From: an uncultured Lachnospiraceae bacterium
GTDB lineage: Bacteria > Bacillota > Clostridia > Lachnospirales > Lachnospiraceae
DNA: 64,000 bases
Assembly (NCBI GenBank): GCA_902789555.1
Contig: CADAOF010000012.1
Location: forward strand, 1 to 64,000
Reading direction: 5' to 3'
Part shown: one piece after another, positions 14,573-22,317 of the stretch
Numbering within the stretch: the stretch's first letter is position 1
Layout: every line of letters begins with the position of its first letter
The notes under the pieces: generated by a model
Databases searched by the model: none
What the model was told of the DNA's origin: nothing
What the model saw: the letters and a program-made list of their open reading frames with translations, nothing else
Made by a program: the position numbers and the translations under genes

Positions 14573-14827
14573 ATGGTCAGAACGGTTCTGAAAATAGACG
14601 GCATGATGTGCGGGATGTGCGAAGCCCATATCTGCGATACGATCCGGAAGGCGGTGCCTTCCGCAAAGAAAGTCTCGGCTTCCCGCAGCAAAAAAGAGGC
14701 TTCGTTCCTTACGGAAGAAGCTGTGGATGCGAATGCGCTGAAGGCTGCGGTCGACGCGACCGGCTATGAATGTCTCGGCATCGAATCGGCGCCTTACGAA
14801 AAGAAAGGGTTGTTCGGAAGGAAATGA
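14573..14827 (+). CDS. HMA-domain heavy-metal-binding protein (chaperone-like)
   Basis: An 84-residue single heavy-metal-associated domain. KIDGMMCGMCEAHICDTIRK contains the metal-binding C-x2-C loop (Cys17 and Cys20 by count) of copper-chaperone-type proteins, in a ferredoxin-like beta-alpha-beta fold. It has a short basic tail (EKKGLFGRK). GGAGG lies shortly before the start. Its stop overlaps the ZIP transporter start by four bases (ATGA), so the two are co-translated. That pairing suggests the domain hands a divalent metal to or from the transporter, an inference. The metal is not determined by the sequence. Confidence 0.87.
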   Translation: MVRTVLKIDGMMCGMCEAHICDTIRKAVPSAKKVSASRSKKEASFLTEEAVDANALKAAVDATGYECLGIESAPYEKKGLFGRK

Positions 14828-15612
14828 AAACGGTCATCTGGGGACTGCTGATCCCCTTCATCGGCACCGCAGCCGGCGCTGCCTGCGTGTTCTTTTTGAA
14901 GAAGGATCTTCAGGCAGGCGTGCAGCGCGCCCTGACCGGTTTTGCGGCAGGCGTCATGGTGGCGGCATCCATCTGGAGCCTCATCGTTCCGGCGATCGAC
15001 CAGTCGGCGGACAAGGGCCGTTTAGCCTTCCTGCCGGCCTTCATCGGCTTCTGGCTGGGCATTCTCTTCCTCCTGCTGCTGGACCACGTCATCCCGCATC
15101 TGCACCGGCGCATCGATCAGGCCGACCAGACCGAAGGCCCGAAAGCGAAACTGGACCGGACGGTCATGATGGTCCTTGCCGTCACGCTCCACAACATCCC
15201 CGAGGGGATGGCCGTCGGCGTGGTCTACGCCGGACTCCTCGCCGGTACGGCCAACATTACGGCAGGCGCGGCGCTTGCCCTGGCCCTCGGCATTGCGATC
15301 CAGAACTTCCCGGAAGGCGCGATCATTTCCATGCCGCTCTTCGCGGAGGGAAAAAACAAGAGGAAAGCCTTCCGGCTGGGCGTGCTGTCAGGCGCCGTGG
15401 AGCCGCTTTTCGGCGGTCTGACGGTGCTGATCGCCGGTCTCGTGATCCCCGCGATGCCCTATCTTCTCTCTTTCGCGGCCGGCGCCATGCTCTACGTGGT
15501 CGTAGAGGAACTGATCCCGGAAATGTCGGCGGGCGAGCACTCCAACATCGGCGTCGTGTTCTTTGCCGTCGGCTTCAGCCTGATGATGGCGCTTGACGTG
15601 GCGCTGGGATAG
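14824..15612 (+). CDS. ZIP family metal transporter
   Basis: A 262-residue membrane protein with about eight segments. The family metal-site helices are VTLHNIPEGMAVGV (HNIPEG) and AIQNFPEGAIISMPL (QNFPEG), with the later SGAVEPLFGGLT and VVVEELIPE. A charged loop (HRRIDQADQTEGPKAKLDR) separates the first helices from the core. ZIP proteins carry zinc, iron or manganese across the membrane, usually inward. The ATG at 14824 overlaps the HMA stop. The operon is preceded by a DtxR-like box and closed by the hairpin at 15645-15680. Confidence 0.92.
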   Translation: MKTVIWGLLIPFIGTAAGAACVFFLKKDLQAGVQRALTGFAAGVMVAASIWSLIVPAIDQSADKGRLAFLPAFIGFWLGILFLLLLDHVIPHLHRRIDQADQTEGPKAKLDRTVMMVLAVTLHNIPEGMAVGVVYAGLLAGTANITAGAALALALGIAIQNFPEGAIISMPLFAEGKNKRKAFRLGVLSGAVEPLFGGLTVLIAGLVIPAMPYLLSFAAGAMLYVVVEELIPEMSAGEHSNIGVVFFAVGFSLMMALDVALG

Positions 15613-15644
15613 CATCTTTATCACTTCGGACCGTCCGCAGTCAA

Positions 15645-15680
15645 AAACCGCGGTGCTGCTTTTCGGCGGCACCGCGGTTT
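15645..15680. terminator. Bidirectional terminator between the ZIP gene and the AlkD-like gene
   Basis: A perfect 12-bp stem AAACCGCGGTGC (15645-15656) / GCACCGCGGTTT (15669-15680) with a 12-base loop lies between two convergent genes. The A-run before the stem serves as a T-run on the minus strand, for the AlkD-like gene. The plus-strand side is less T-rich. Confidence 0.75.
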
Positions 15681-15685
15681 GCTGT

Positions 15686-16357
15686 TTATCTGAGGCTTCT
15701 TAAATATTCTTTATGTTCCTCCGTTACCCGGAAGCTTTCCACTGCCTTCTGAATGGCTTTCCGATGCACCCATTCGTCCAGGCGCCGCTCCTCAAAGTAC
15801 GGGATGACTTCGTCGTAGCGCTTCGCGAGCGCCGTCGCGAAATACCACGCGACCATCATCTTCAGGTAATAATCATCCCCTTTTTTGCCGGCAGCGAGCG
15901 CCGGATACTCCGGCTTGAAATCGTCTCCGAGAAACTCGTTCATCAGCATGCGGATCCCGAATCTGGCCGTGTAAACATGGTCTGACGAGATCCATTTTTT
16001 GATGTACGGCAGCAGTTTCTCATGGTTCTTCCGGAACGCCGCGGGCGTTGCCTGGTCCGATACCGGCCAGCAGTCGACGTAAGGAAGAAAATCCTCCACG
16101 GCCCGGACACAGGCATCAAAGTCCCTGATCATCGCAATCACGAAAAAGTGGATGAGATTCTCCTCGTAGTACCGGTGCGGGAGGCTCCCGAGAAACGCGT
16201 CCCTTTCCGCGCCCTGAAACAGTTCCTTTGCGATTCTCCGCATCTCGGGCGTGCGCACGCCGATGACCGTCTCCGGCGGGATGTTCGGGACCAGTTTCAC
16301 CTGAAAATCCCGGTACGCATCATCTTTTACGGCAATGAGTCTGTCATATAAGGTCAT
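15686..16357 (-). CDS. DNA alkylation repair protein, AlkD-like
   Basis: A 223-residue all-helical HEAT-like repeat protein of the AlkC/AlkD DNA glycosylase family, which excises alkylated bases. Recognisable stretches are VIGVRTPEMRRIAKEL, FLPYVDCWPVSDQ, KWISSDHVYTARFGIRMLMNEFL and YYLKMMVAWYFATALAKRYDEV, including the Trp and Asp positions of the active cleft (VDCWPVSD). The start at 16357 (MTLYDRL) is chosen because GGAGG lies eight bases before it. It is transcribed toward the ZIP gene. The upstream fragment of a ferredoxin-like gene is in the same orientation. Confidence 0.9.
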   Translation of the reverse strand: MTLYDRLIAVKDDAYRDFQVKLVPNIPPETVIGVRTPEMRRIAKELFQGAERDAFLGSLPHRYYEENLIHFFVIAMIRDFDACVRAVEDFLPYVDCWPVSDQATPAAFRKNHEKLLPYIKKWISSDHVYTARFGIRMLMNEFLGDDFKPEYPALAAGKKGDDYYLKMMVAWYFATALAKRYDEVIPYFEERRLDEWVHRKAIQKAVESFRVTEEHKEYLRSLR

Positions 16358-16379
16358 TTCATGCACCTCCGGCGGCTTT

Positions 16380-16697
16380 TCATTTTCCCTGCGCCGCACT
16401 CCTTCGCGTCTTCCGGAACATGAATTTCCGAACCACGTTTATCCCGATCTTATATGGCAGCGGGCGAAGCGCCTTGTCCGCCTCCTTCAGTTTCTCGCGG
16501 ATCGGCAGCTGCTGCGGGCAGTGCGCCTCGCATTTGCCGCAGCCGATGCATTGGGAGGCGAAAGCCGGCTCCTTCGTGAGGCCGACGGTCTGGGCGTACT
16601 GGAAGCGGCCCTGCTTCGGCGATTCGATGAACATGGTGTTGTAGCGAAGGAAGGTGCCCGGGAGCCGTCCCTGTTCATTATCCATCTTAATCGGCAT
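16380..16697 (-). pseudogene. C-terminal fragment of an Fe-S aldo/keto reductase-type protein
   Basis: About 105 residues ending in a ferredoxin-like segment: TKEPAFASQCIGCGKCEAHCPQ, a C-x2-C-x2-C-x3-CP 4Fe-4S motif, then LPIREKLKEADKALRPLPYK. This is what the C-terminus of putative aldo/keto reductases with an Fe-S extension looks like. The approximately 270-residue TIM barrel that should precede it is absent: upstream there is only a terminator and the ABC permease 3' end. No convincing ribosome binding site is seen. It is probably a decayed gene, although a short standalone ferredoxin-like protein cannot be excluded. Confidence 0.6.
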
Positions 16698-16770
16698 TCT
16701 CTCCGCCGTCAACCTGATGTTCGCATCCCCTCTCACGGGGCGGCGGAAACCGCCCGAAAAAGGCAGAAAA

Positions 16771-16797
16771 GACCGGCAGGCACGGGCCCGCCGGTCT
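16771..16797 (-). terminator. Terminator of the TetR-ABC operon
   Basis: On the minus strand GACCGGCGGGC and GCCTGCCGGTC pair into an 11-bp, G+C-rich stem with a short loop, followed by TTTTCT. It lies 18 bases after the ABC permease stop. Confidence 0.8.
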
Positions 16798-16814
16798 CAT
16801 TTTCAGGATGCCGC

Positions 16815-17600
16815 TTAAGCGATGTCTTTCTTCGGATACTTCAGGTATGCGGCAAGGATGCCGAGAGCCTCGAGCGCCATGCCGGCGGCCAGAACCACGC
16901 CGTCCAATTTCCCCTCCGCGGCGATCAGGGCGCCGTCGCAGAAACCGAAGGGCGTCAGGTACTTCAGATCCTTCGCTGATTCGGTGATGTTCGCAATCAG
17001 GTTCATGAAATACATGAGCACCGCGATGCCGAGGCCGATGCTGACGCTTCCTCTTCTGAGGAAAGCGGAGATTCCGAAGCAGATCCCGGCCAGTTCCAGC
17101 TGCATCAGGAAATAGGCGAGATGAAGGAGGTTGATCTCCTTCCAGGGAATCGCCTCTCCGACAGCTGCCATGGAAAGGACGGATATCCCGTAGATCAGCA
17201 GGTTCAGGAGGACGATCCGGATCAGGACCGAGGCCAGTTTTTCCGTCATCACGCGTACGCGCCCGAGCGGGTGGGTGAGGAGAAAGTCGGCGGTGTGCAT
17301 GCGTTCTTCCTTGCTGAGAACATCCGTGGCGATGATCGCCGCATAGAAGGCGCCGCCAAGACCGAGCACGTTGCCGCATTCGATCGCGTAGTAGCCGGTC
17401 AGCGTGCCGAAATTCAGCTTATCCATGCCGAAAGCAGCCGTAAAGACGCCCATCGAAGCGAACATCTCGCTGACCGTATCCATTTCCCCCTTCATCTCGG
17501 GGAAAAGGAAAATGCAGATCCCGAGCAGGGCGGCGATGCATCCGCACCAGATGAGGAAAGCCGTCCTGCCCTGTTTCAATTCATGCCTTACGATGGTCAT
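16815..17600 (-). CDS. ABC-2 type transporter permease
   Basis: A 261-residue integral membrane protein with about six hydrophobic segments (AFLIWCGCIAALLGICIFLF at the N-terminus, AGMALEALGILAAYL at the C-terminus) and a long first extracytoplasmic loop. This is the usual topology of an ABC-2 exporter permease. The cytoplasmic loop DVLSKEERMHTADFLLTHPLGRVRVMTEK is typical of the coupling-helix region. Its start lies one base after the stop of the ATPase gene, with GGAGGAAG overlapping the ATPase end. The exported substrate is unknown, and TetR control points to an inducible efflux function. Confidence 0.88.
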   Translation of the reverse strand: MTIVRHELKQGRTAFLIWCGCIAALLGICIFLFPEMKGEMDTVSEMFASMGVFTAAFGMDKLNFGTLTGYYAIECGNVLGLGGAFYAAIIATDVLSKEERMHTADFLLTHPLGRVRVMTEKLASVLIRIVLLNLLIYGISVLSMAAVGEAIPWKEINLLHLAYFLMQLELAGICFGISAFLRRGSVSIGLGIAVLMYFMNLIANITESAKDLKYLTPFGFCDGALIAAEGKLDGVVLAAGMALEALGILAAYLKYPKKDIA

Positions 17601-17601
17601 T

Positions 17602-18477
17602 TCAGACTTCCTCCTTCCGGTAATAGTGCAGGAAGATTTCTTCCAGTTCCGGTTCAGTCACGCTGAGATCGGAGATCTTCCCTTCTGCAAGGCGGCCGAG
17701 CAGCGCGCCGAGGTCTCCGCCGTAGAGGAAACTCACGCCGTCTCCGGTCTGCTTCAGGTCGCGGATCCCTTCCAGGCCTTCGAGGACCGCCTCCCCGCGG
17801 AGCGAGATCCTCCGCGCGTTGGTCCGGGAAAGCGCCTCCACGCTGTCGCAGGCTATGAGGCTCCCGTCACGCAGGACCGCCGCCCGTCCGCAGTAGCGCC
17901 GGATCTCCGAGAGCACGTGGCTCGACAGAAAGACTGTCGCGCCCTTCCGGTTCCGCTCCCGCAGGATCTCGAAAAACTCATGCTGGATGAGCGGATCGAG
18001 ACCGCCGGTCGGCTCGTCGAGGATGAGGAGCCGCGGCTCGCTCTGCAGGGCGCAGACGATGCCCACCTTCTTGCGGTTGCCGAAGGAGAGCTCATCGATT
18101 TTCCGCGACGGGTCGAGTTTCAGGCGCTCGCACAGCATTTCCGCCGCTGCGCTGCAGTCCTTATTCCGAAGGTCCGCCGAGAGGCGGAGCACTTCCTTCA
18201 CCTTCATTCCGGGATGGAACAGGGCTTCGGAAGGAAGGTAGCCGGTCTCCCTGAGGATCGCCGTCTTCTGCGTCCGGATGTCCTTCCCGAAGATCTTCGC
18301 ATTCCCTCTGTTCGGCGTGATCAGCCCCAGCAGGGTGCGGATGGTGGTGGACTTGCCGGCACCGTTCGGCCCGATGAAGCCGAAGAATTCGCCCTCTTCC
18401 ACCGAAAGGTCCAGGCCTTCGATGCCTCTTGTTTTTCCGTAATATTTCGTCAGTCCTTTTGCCGCGATTGCTTCCAT
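17602..18477 (-). CDS. ABC transporter ATP-binding protein
   Basis: A 291-residue ATPase. Walker A is GPNGAGKSTTIR (about residues 36-47), the Q-loop region is RETGYLPSEALF, the signature motif is ELSFGNRKKVG (family LSGGQ, here LSFGN), Walker B is RLLILDEPTGGLDPL, and the switch His lies in FLSSHVLSEI. A C-terminal domain of about 80 residues follows, as in drug-export ATPases of the CcmA type. It powers the permease encoded one base downstream and follows tetR by four bases. Confidence 0.93.
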   Translation of the reverse strand: MEAIAAKGLTKYYGKTRGIEGLDLSVEEGEFFGFIGPNGAGKSTTIRTLLGLITPNRGNAKIFGKDIRTQKTAILRETGYLPSEALFHPGMKVKEVLRLSADLRNKDCSAAAEMLCERLKLDPSRKIDELSFGNRKKVGIVCALQSEPRLLILDEPTGGLDPLIQHEFFEILRERNRKGATVFLSSHVLSEIRRYCGRAAVLRDGSLIACDSVEALSRTNARRISLRGEAVLEGLEGIRDLKQTGDGVSFLYGGDLGALLGRLAEGKISDLSVTEPELEEIFLHYYRKEEV

Positions 18478-18481
18478 CGCC

Positions 18482-19093
18482 TTACTCCTTCCGCAGATAA
18501 ACGCTCTTCCAGAAAGCCATCAGCTGCGTGAAGACCTTCTCCATCCTGTCGATATCGATATTGCCCTGCTGCACGGCCTCCCAGAGATAGCCCTCTGATG
18601 CCCAGTACATCTCCCGGTACATCATGGCGATGTCGAGCCCCGGAATGAACTGCGACGGGTCCATGTTCAGGCGCACCTTGTCTGCTTTCAGGTTGAAATA
18701 CTTATGATAGCTCTTCTGGATGTCGGCGCAGATGTCTTCATCCTTCTCGTAAAACGCGCGGATGGTGAAATTTCCCATGTTCGGATAAAGGCGGATGATC
18801 TCCATCTTCGCGCGCATCCCGCGCTCCATGCTTTCGAAAAGGTCCGTCTGTTCATAACAGCCGTAACGCGTCAGATAGTCGATCGTCGTCTCCGCGCAGT
18901 GGTCCCAGAGGTAGAGAAAGAACTCTTTTTTATTGTGAAAATAGTGGAACAGCAGTGATTTGCTGATGCCGGCCTCCGCCGCGATCTCGCTCATCGGGCT
19001 GTTCTTGTAGGAATTCTGCGAAAAGACCCGGTAGCCGGCGTTCAGGATCGCCTGCTGCTTTTCCTCCGGCAGGGAAAAGAATTTCTGATTCAT
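18482..19093 (-). CDS. TetR/AcrR family regulator of the ABC exporter
   Basis: A 203-residue TetR-family protein. The HTH is SPMSEIAAEAGISKSLLFHYFHNKKEFFLYLWDH (about residues 30-63). The start at 19093 (MNQKFFSLPEEKQQAIL) follows GGAGG, and an upstream in-frame ATG at 19219 would run through the operator. It is the first gene of the operon with the ABC ATPase and permease. A perfect palindrome lies 20 bp before the start, so it most likely represses its own operon until a toxic or signal molecule binds. The ligand is not predictable. Confidence 0.92.
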   Translation of the reverse strand: MNQKFFSLPEEKQQAILNAGYRVFSQNSYKNSPMSEIAAEAGISKSLLFHYFHNKKEFFLYLWDHCAETTIDYLTRYGCYEQTDLFESMERGMRAKMEIIRLYPNMGNFTIRAFYEKDEDICADIQKSYHKYFNLKADKVRLNMDPSQFIPGLDIAMMYREMYWASEGYLWEAVQQGNIDIDRMEKVFTQLMAFWKSVYLRKE

Positions 19094-19112
19094 GAGAACC
19101 TCCGCTTGCACG

Positions 19113-19129
19113 TTAACCGATTCGGTTAA
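19113..19129 (-). promoter_or_regulatory. Palindromic TetR operator
   Basis: TTAACCGA-T-TCGGTTAA is a perfect 17-bp palindrome 20 bp upstream of the tetR start. A TATCAT further upstream on the minus strand could be the -10 box, with no clear -35. The position suits autorepression. Confidence 0.7.
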
Positions 19130-19259
19130 TGTGATGATAGCCCCGTTGACCGATTTTGAGAAGACCCCCTGCAGATTTTTTTCAGAAAACGTAAAGCGGA
19201 GCCGAAGCCCCGCTTTCATATTTCTTTCCCGTGCCGGATCGGGCGTTTTTCCGTCCGCG

Positions 19260-20030
19260 TCATTCCTCCGGTTTACGGATCTCTGTCCGAATGAGGTCGT
19301 TTTTCACCTTGATGTACGTGCCCTTCATGCCCGAGGAGCGCGATTCGATCACGCCCGCACTCTCGAGTTTCCGCAGCGCGTTCACGATGACCGAGCGGGT
19401 GATGCCCACGCGGTCCGCGATCTTGCTGGCGACCAGGATCCCTTCGCTGCCGGGCAGCTCCTCGAAAATGGCGCCGACTGCTTCGATCTCCGCCGTGCTC
19501 AGGGTCCTGATCGCGGAACGGACGACCTGCTTGCGGCGCAGTTCCTGGGCATTTTCCTCATCCAGGGCGCGCACCATCTCCAGGCCGATGACAGCCGTGC
19601 CGTACTCCGCCAGGATGATGTCGTCGATGCCGTATTCCTTCTCCTTGCGGTAGATGAAGAAGGTGCCGAGCCGTTCGCCGGCGATGTAGATCGGCGTCAC
19701 GATCACGCGGTAGATGCGGTTCGCCTCCGCGTCGAAGCCGAGCGTTTCCAGGTGCACGTCCTCTTTCGTTGAAAGGATGTTCAGCAGGCGTTCGTTGAGG
19801 CTTGGATCAATGAAGATGCCGACGGATGCCTTCGTCCAGTTCGGTTCGATCAGGGCAGGATCGGTATTGCCCATGCCGAGGATCTTGCCCTTACGGCTCA
19901 AAACCATGACATTGGAGCCCATGGCGTCGCTGAGCGCGAGGCAGATATCGTTGAACACGAAAACGTTCGAAGTATTGTTGGACAGCAGTTTATTGACTTT
20001 GCGGATCCGGTCAAGCAGTTCTACGCTCAT
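19260..20030 (-). CDS. codY: GTP-sensing global regulator CodY
   Basis: A 256-residue protein matching CodY in length and order. The N-terminal GAF domain starts MSVELLDRIRKVNKLLSNN and includes the branched-chain amino-acid pocket region. The C-terminal winged HTH includes GILVASKIADRVGITRSVIVNALRKLESAGVIESRSSGMKGTYIKV. CodY represses or activates metabolic genes when GTP and branched-chain amino acids are plentiful. The start at 20030 is chosen because GGAG lies close upstream and MSVELLDR is the family's N-terminus. It lies downstream of topA, dprA and comM on the same strand, the usual order in Clostridia. Confidence 0.97.
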   Translation of the reverse strand: MSVELLDRIRKVNKLLSNNTSNVFVFNDICLALSDAMGSNVMVLSRKGKILGMGNTDPALIEPNWTKASVGIFIDPSLNERLLNILSTKEDVHLETLGFDAEANRIYRVIVTPIYIAGERLGTFFIYRKEKEYGIDDIILAEYGTAVIGLEMVRALDEENAQELRRKQVVRSAIRTLSTAEIEAVGAIFEELPGSEGILVASKIADRVGITRSVIVNALRKLESAGVIESRSSGMKGTYIKVKNDLIRTEIRKPEE

Positions 20031-20238
20031 CGCTTCTCTCCTTGCGGCCGGGCCCGAATGACAAAGCAAAAGCCCGGCTCCATGACATCATCATAGCGTC
20101 GGGCTCTGCAAAAAGCAATGCCGTTTTCAGAATTTTTTCGTGTTTTCAGACGATTTTGCTTTATTTTTCAGGCGGTTTCCCCGCAATTCTTCGGCAAAAG
20201 CCCTGAATACGCGCGAATGATCCGAAGAAACAGTGTTC
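20031..20238 (-). terminator. codY-topA intergenic region with imperfect terminator
   Basis: The 208-bp gap contains an imperfect hairpin, AGCCCG (20071-20076) paired with CGGGCT (20100-20105) plus inner pairing, followed on the minus strand by TTTTGCTTT. This suits termination after topA. The rest is A+T-rich, with T-runs near 20126-20170. No gene is visible. Confidence 0.5.
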
Positions 20239-22215
20239 TTACTTCTTAGCGTCGGTCTTCGGACGGTTCCAGCTCATGAAGTCGCATTCCGGTGCATTCT
20301 CACAGGCGTAGAAGCGTCTGCCCTTTTTGGTCTTGCGGATAATCAGCTCGCCGCCGCATTTCGGGCACTTGCAGCCGGCCTTCTCAAGGAGCGGGCGGGT
20401 GTTCCGGCATTCCGGGAAGCCCGGGCAGGCCAGGAAGCGGCCGTGCGGTCCGAACTTGATCACCATCTTCCGTCCGCAGAGCTCGCAGACTTCGTCGGTC
20501 TCTTCGTCCGCCACTTTGACGCGTTCAAGGTTCTTGGACGCCGTTTCGACCTTATCCAGGAAGGGCGGACAGAAGCTCCGGAGAACTTCCTTCCATTCGG
20601 TATCGCCTTCGGCGACCTTGTCCAGTTCCGTTTCCATCTCCGCCGTAAAATCCTTGTCGGCCAGCATGGGCACGGACTGCAGGATGATGTTGTTGACGGT
20701 CTCACCGAGCTCGGTGACGAAAAGGTTTCTGCCTTCTTTCAGGATGTAGTGCCGGTCGGACAGGGTCGCGATGGTCGGCGCATAGGTGCTCGGACGGCCG
20801 ATCCCGCAGGCTTCCATGGCCTGCACGAGCGAGGCTTCGGTGTAGTGCGGCAGCGGCTGCGTAAAGTGCTGCTTCGGCTCAAAGACGGGATCGCTCAGGC
20901 GGTCTTCTTTGCTGATGCCCTTCAGCACCTTGTCCTTCTTTGCCTTCTCTTCGTCCGCCGAGTAGACCAGACGGAAGCCGTCAAAGACCGGAACGGCAGC
21001 CGTCGCGTGGAAGTCATAGCCGTCGGCGCTGACCGTGACGCGCGTGGAATCGTATTCGTAGTCCGCCATGCGGCTGGCCGCGAAGCGTTCCCAGATCAGC
21101 TTGTACAGGCGGTATTCGTCGCGGCCGAGGTCGTTTCTTACGGCCTGAGGCGTCCTGCGGATGCTGCTCGGCCGGATGGCTTCGTGCGCATCTTGGATGT
21201 GTTCGCCCGCTTTTGCTGCGCCTTCGGAGCGGCCGATGTAGTTTTTCCCATAAGTCTCGCCGATGTATTCGCGCGCGGCAGCGTCCGCCTCCTGCGAAAT
21301 GCGGGTACTGTCGGTACGGAGATAAGTGATGAGACCTACGGTCCCCTCTCCCTCCAGTCGAACGCCCTCATAGAGGTTCTGCGCGATGCGCATCGTCTTC
21401 GACGGGGAGAAGTTAAGGAGATGGGAGGCTTCCTGCTGCAGGGTGCTGGTCGTGAAAGGAAGCGGCGCGTGCGTATGCTTTCTCTGCGTATCTTTTTCGG
21501 TCAGGACGAAATCCTTCCCTTCGAGCGCTTTCAGGACCGCCTTCACCGCTGCTTCGTCCGGGAGCGGATGCTCCTTGGCATCAAGCTGCAGAACGAGCCT
21601 TTCCTTCCGGTCGGAAACCGCGAGGGAAAGCTCCAGGCTCCAGTATTCCTCCGGCACGAAGTCCTCGATCTCCTTCTCGCGTACGCAGATCAGGTTCAGG
21701 GTGGAGGATTGCACGCGTCCGGCGGACAGGCCCCGCTTCACCTTTTTCCACAGCAGGGGGCTCACGGAATAGCCGGTCACACGGTCGAGAGCGCGCCGCG
21801 CCTGCTGCGCGTTCACGAGATTCTCATCGATCGCGCGGGGAGAAGCGATCGCATTCTTCACGGCGTCCTTCGTGATCTCATTAAAGCTGATGCGGCTGCA
21901 CTTCGGCTGCGCGCTCTGCAGCAGCGTCTGCAGATGCCAGGCGATCGCTTCGCCTTCGCGGTCAGGGTCGGTTGCAAGGTAAACTTTTGAGGCCTTTTTG
22001 GCCTTTTCCTTCAGGGTACGGATGGTCTCTCCCTTACCGCGGATCGCAATGTAGCTCGGCTCATAATCATGATCGATATCGATCCCCATCCGGCTCTTCG
22101 GCAGGTCGCGGACATGGCCTCCGGATGCTTCGACATCGTAGCCGGAGCCCAGGAAACGTTTGATGGTCTTAACTTTCGTGGGAGATTCCACGATGATCAA
22201 AGGACGTGCGGACAT
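20239..22215 (-). CDS. topA: DNA topoisomerase I
   Basis: A 658-residue type IA topoisomerase, which relaxes negative supercoils by a single-strand cut. The N-terminal TOPRIM domain has PLIIVESPTKVKTIKRFLG and ATDPDREGEAIAWH. The active-site Tyr298 lies in GLITYLRTDSTRIS. Two C-terminal zinc fingers follow: CELCGRKMVIKFGPHGRFLAC, then CPKCGGELIIRKTKKGRRFYAC. It is slightly shorter than the Bacillus enzyme because it has two zinc fingers and a short basic tail. A consensus promoter lies at 22248-22276. dprA and comM are upstream. Confidence 0.97.
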   Translation of the reverse strand: MSARPLIIVESPTKVKTIKRFLGSGYDVEASGGHVRDLPKSRMGIDIDHDYEPSYIAIRGKGETIRTLKEKAKKASKVYLATDPDREGEAIAWHLQTLLQSAQPKCSRISFNEITKDAVKNAIASPRAIDENLVNAQQARRALDRVTGYSVSPLLWKKVKRGLSAGRVQSSTLNLICVREKEIEDFVPEEYWSLELSLAVSDRKERLVLQLDAKEHPLPDEAAVKAVLKALEGKDFVLTEKDTQRKHTHAPLPFTTSTLQQEASHLLNFSPSKTMRIAQNLYEGVRLEGEGTVGLITYLRTDSTRISQEADAAAREYIGETYGKNYIGRSEGAAKAGEHIQDAHEAIRPSSIRRTPQAVRNDLGRDEYRLYKLIWERFAASRMADYEYDSTRVTVSADGYDFHATAAVPVFDGFRLVYSADEEKAKKDKVLKGISKEDRLSDPVFEPKQHFTQPLPHYTEASLVQAMEACGIGRPSTYAPTIATLSDRHYILKEGRNLFVTELGETVNNIILQSVPMLADKDFTAEMETELDKVAEGDTEWKEVLRSFCPPFLDKVETASKNLERVKVADEETDEVCELCGRKMVIKFGPHGRFLACPGFPECRNTRPLLEKAGCKCPKCGGELIIRKTKKGRRFYACENAPECDFMSWNRPKTDAKK

Positions 22216-22247
22216 ACATTCACTCCTTGGATATAGCAGTGAAAAGC

Positions 22248-22276
22248 ACTATAGCCTATTTAATTAAAGAAAGCAA
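22248..22276 (-). promoter_or_regulatory. topA promoter
   Basis: On the minus strand TTGCTT (22276-22271), a 17-bp A+T-rich spacer and TATAGT (22253-22248) lie 33-61 bp upstream of the topA ATG. The topA gene can therefore be transcribed independently of dprA. Confidence 0.7.
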
Positions 22277-22317
22277 GCAGTTTTTTCACCATCACGCGAG
22301 TGATTTGGCCGCCGTCA

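Noticed and set aside
14766-15596. A second plus-strand frame over the ZIP transporter
   Set aside because: Out-of-frame reading of the ZIP gene with Arg-rich composition. The ZIP frame holds HNIPEG and QNFPEG.
20233-21990. A 585-codon plus-strand frame
   Set aside because: Antisense to topA, with no motif and no ribosome binding site.
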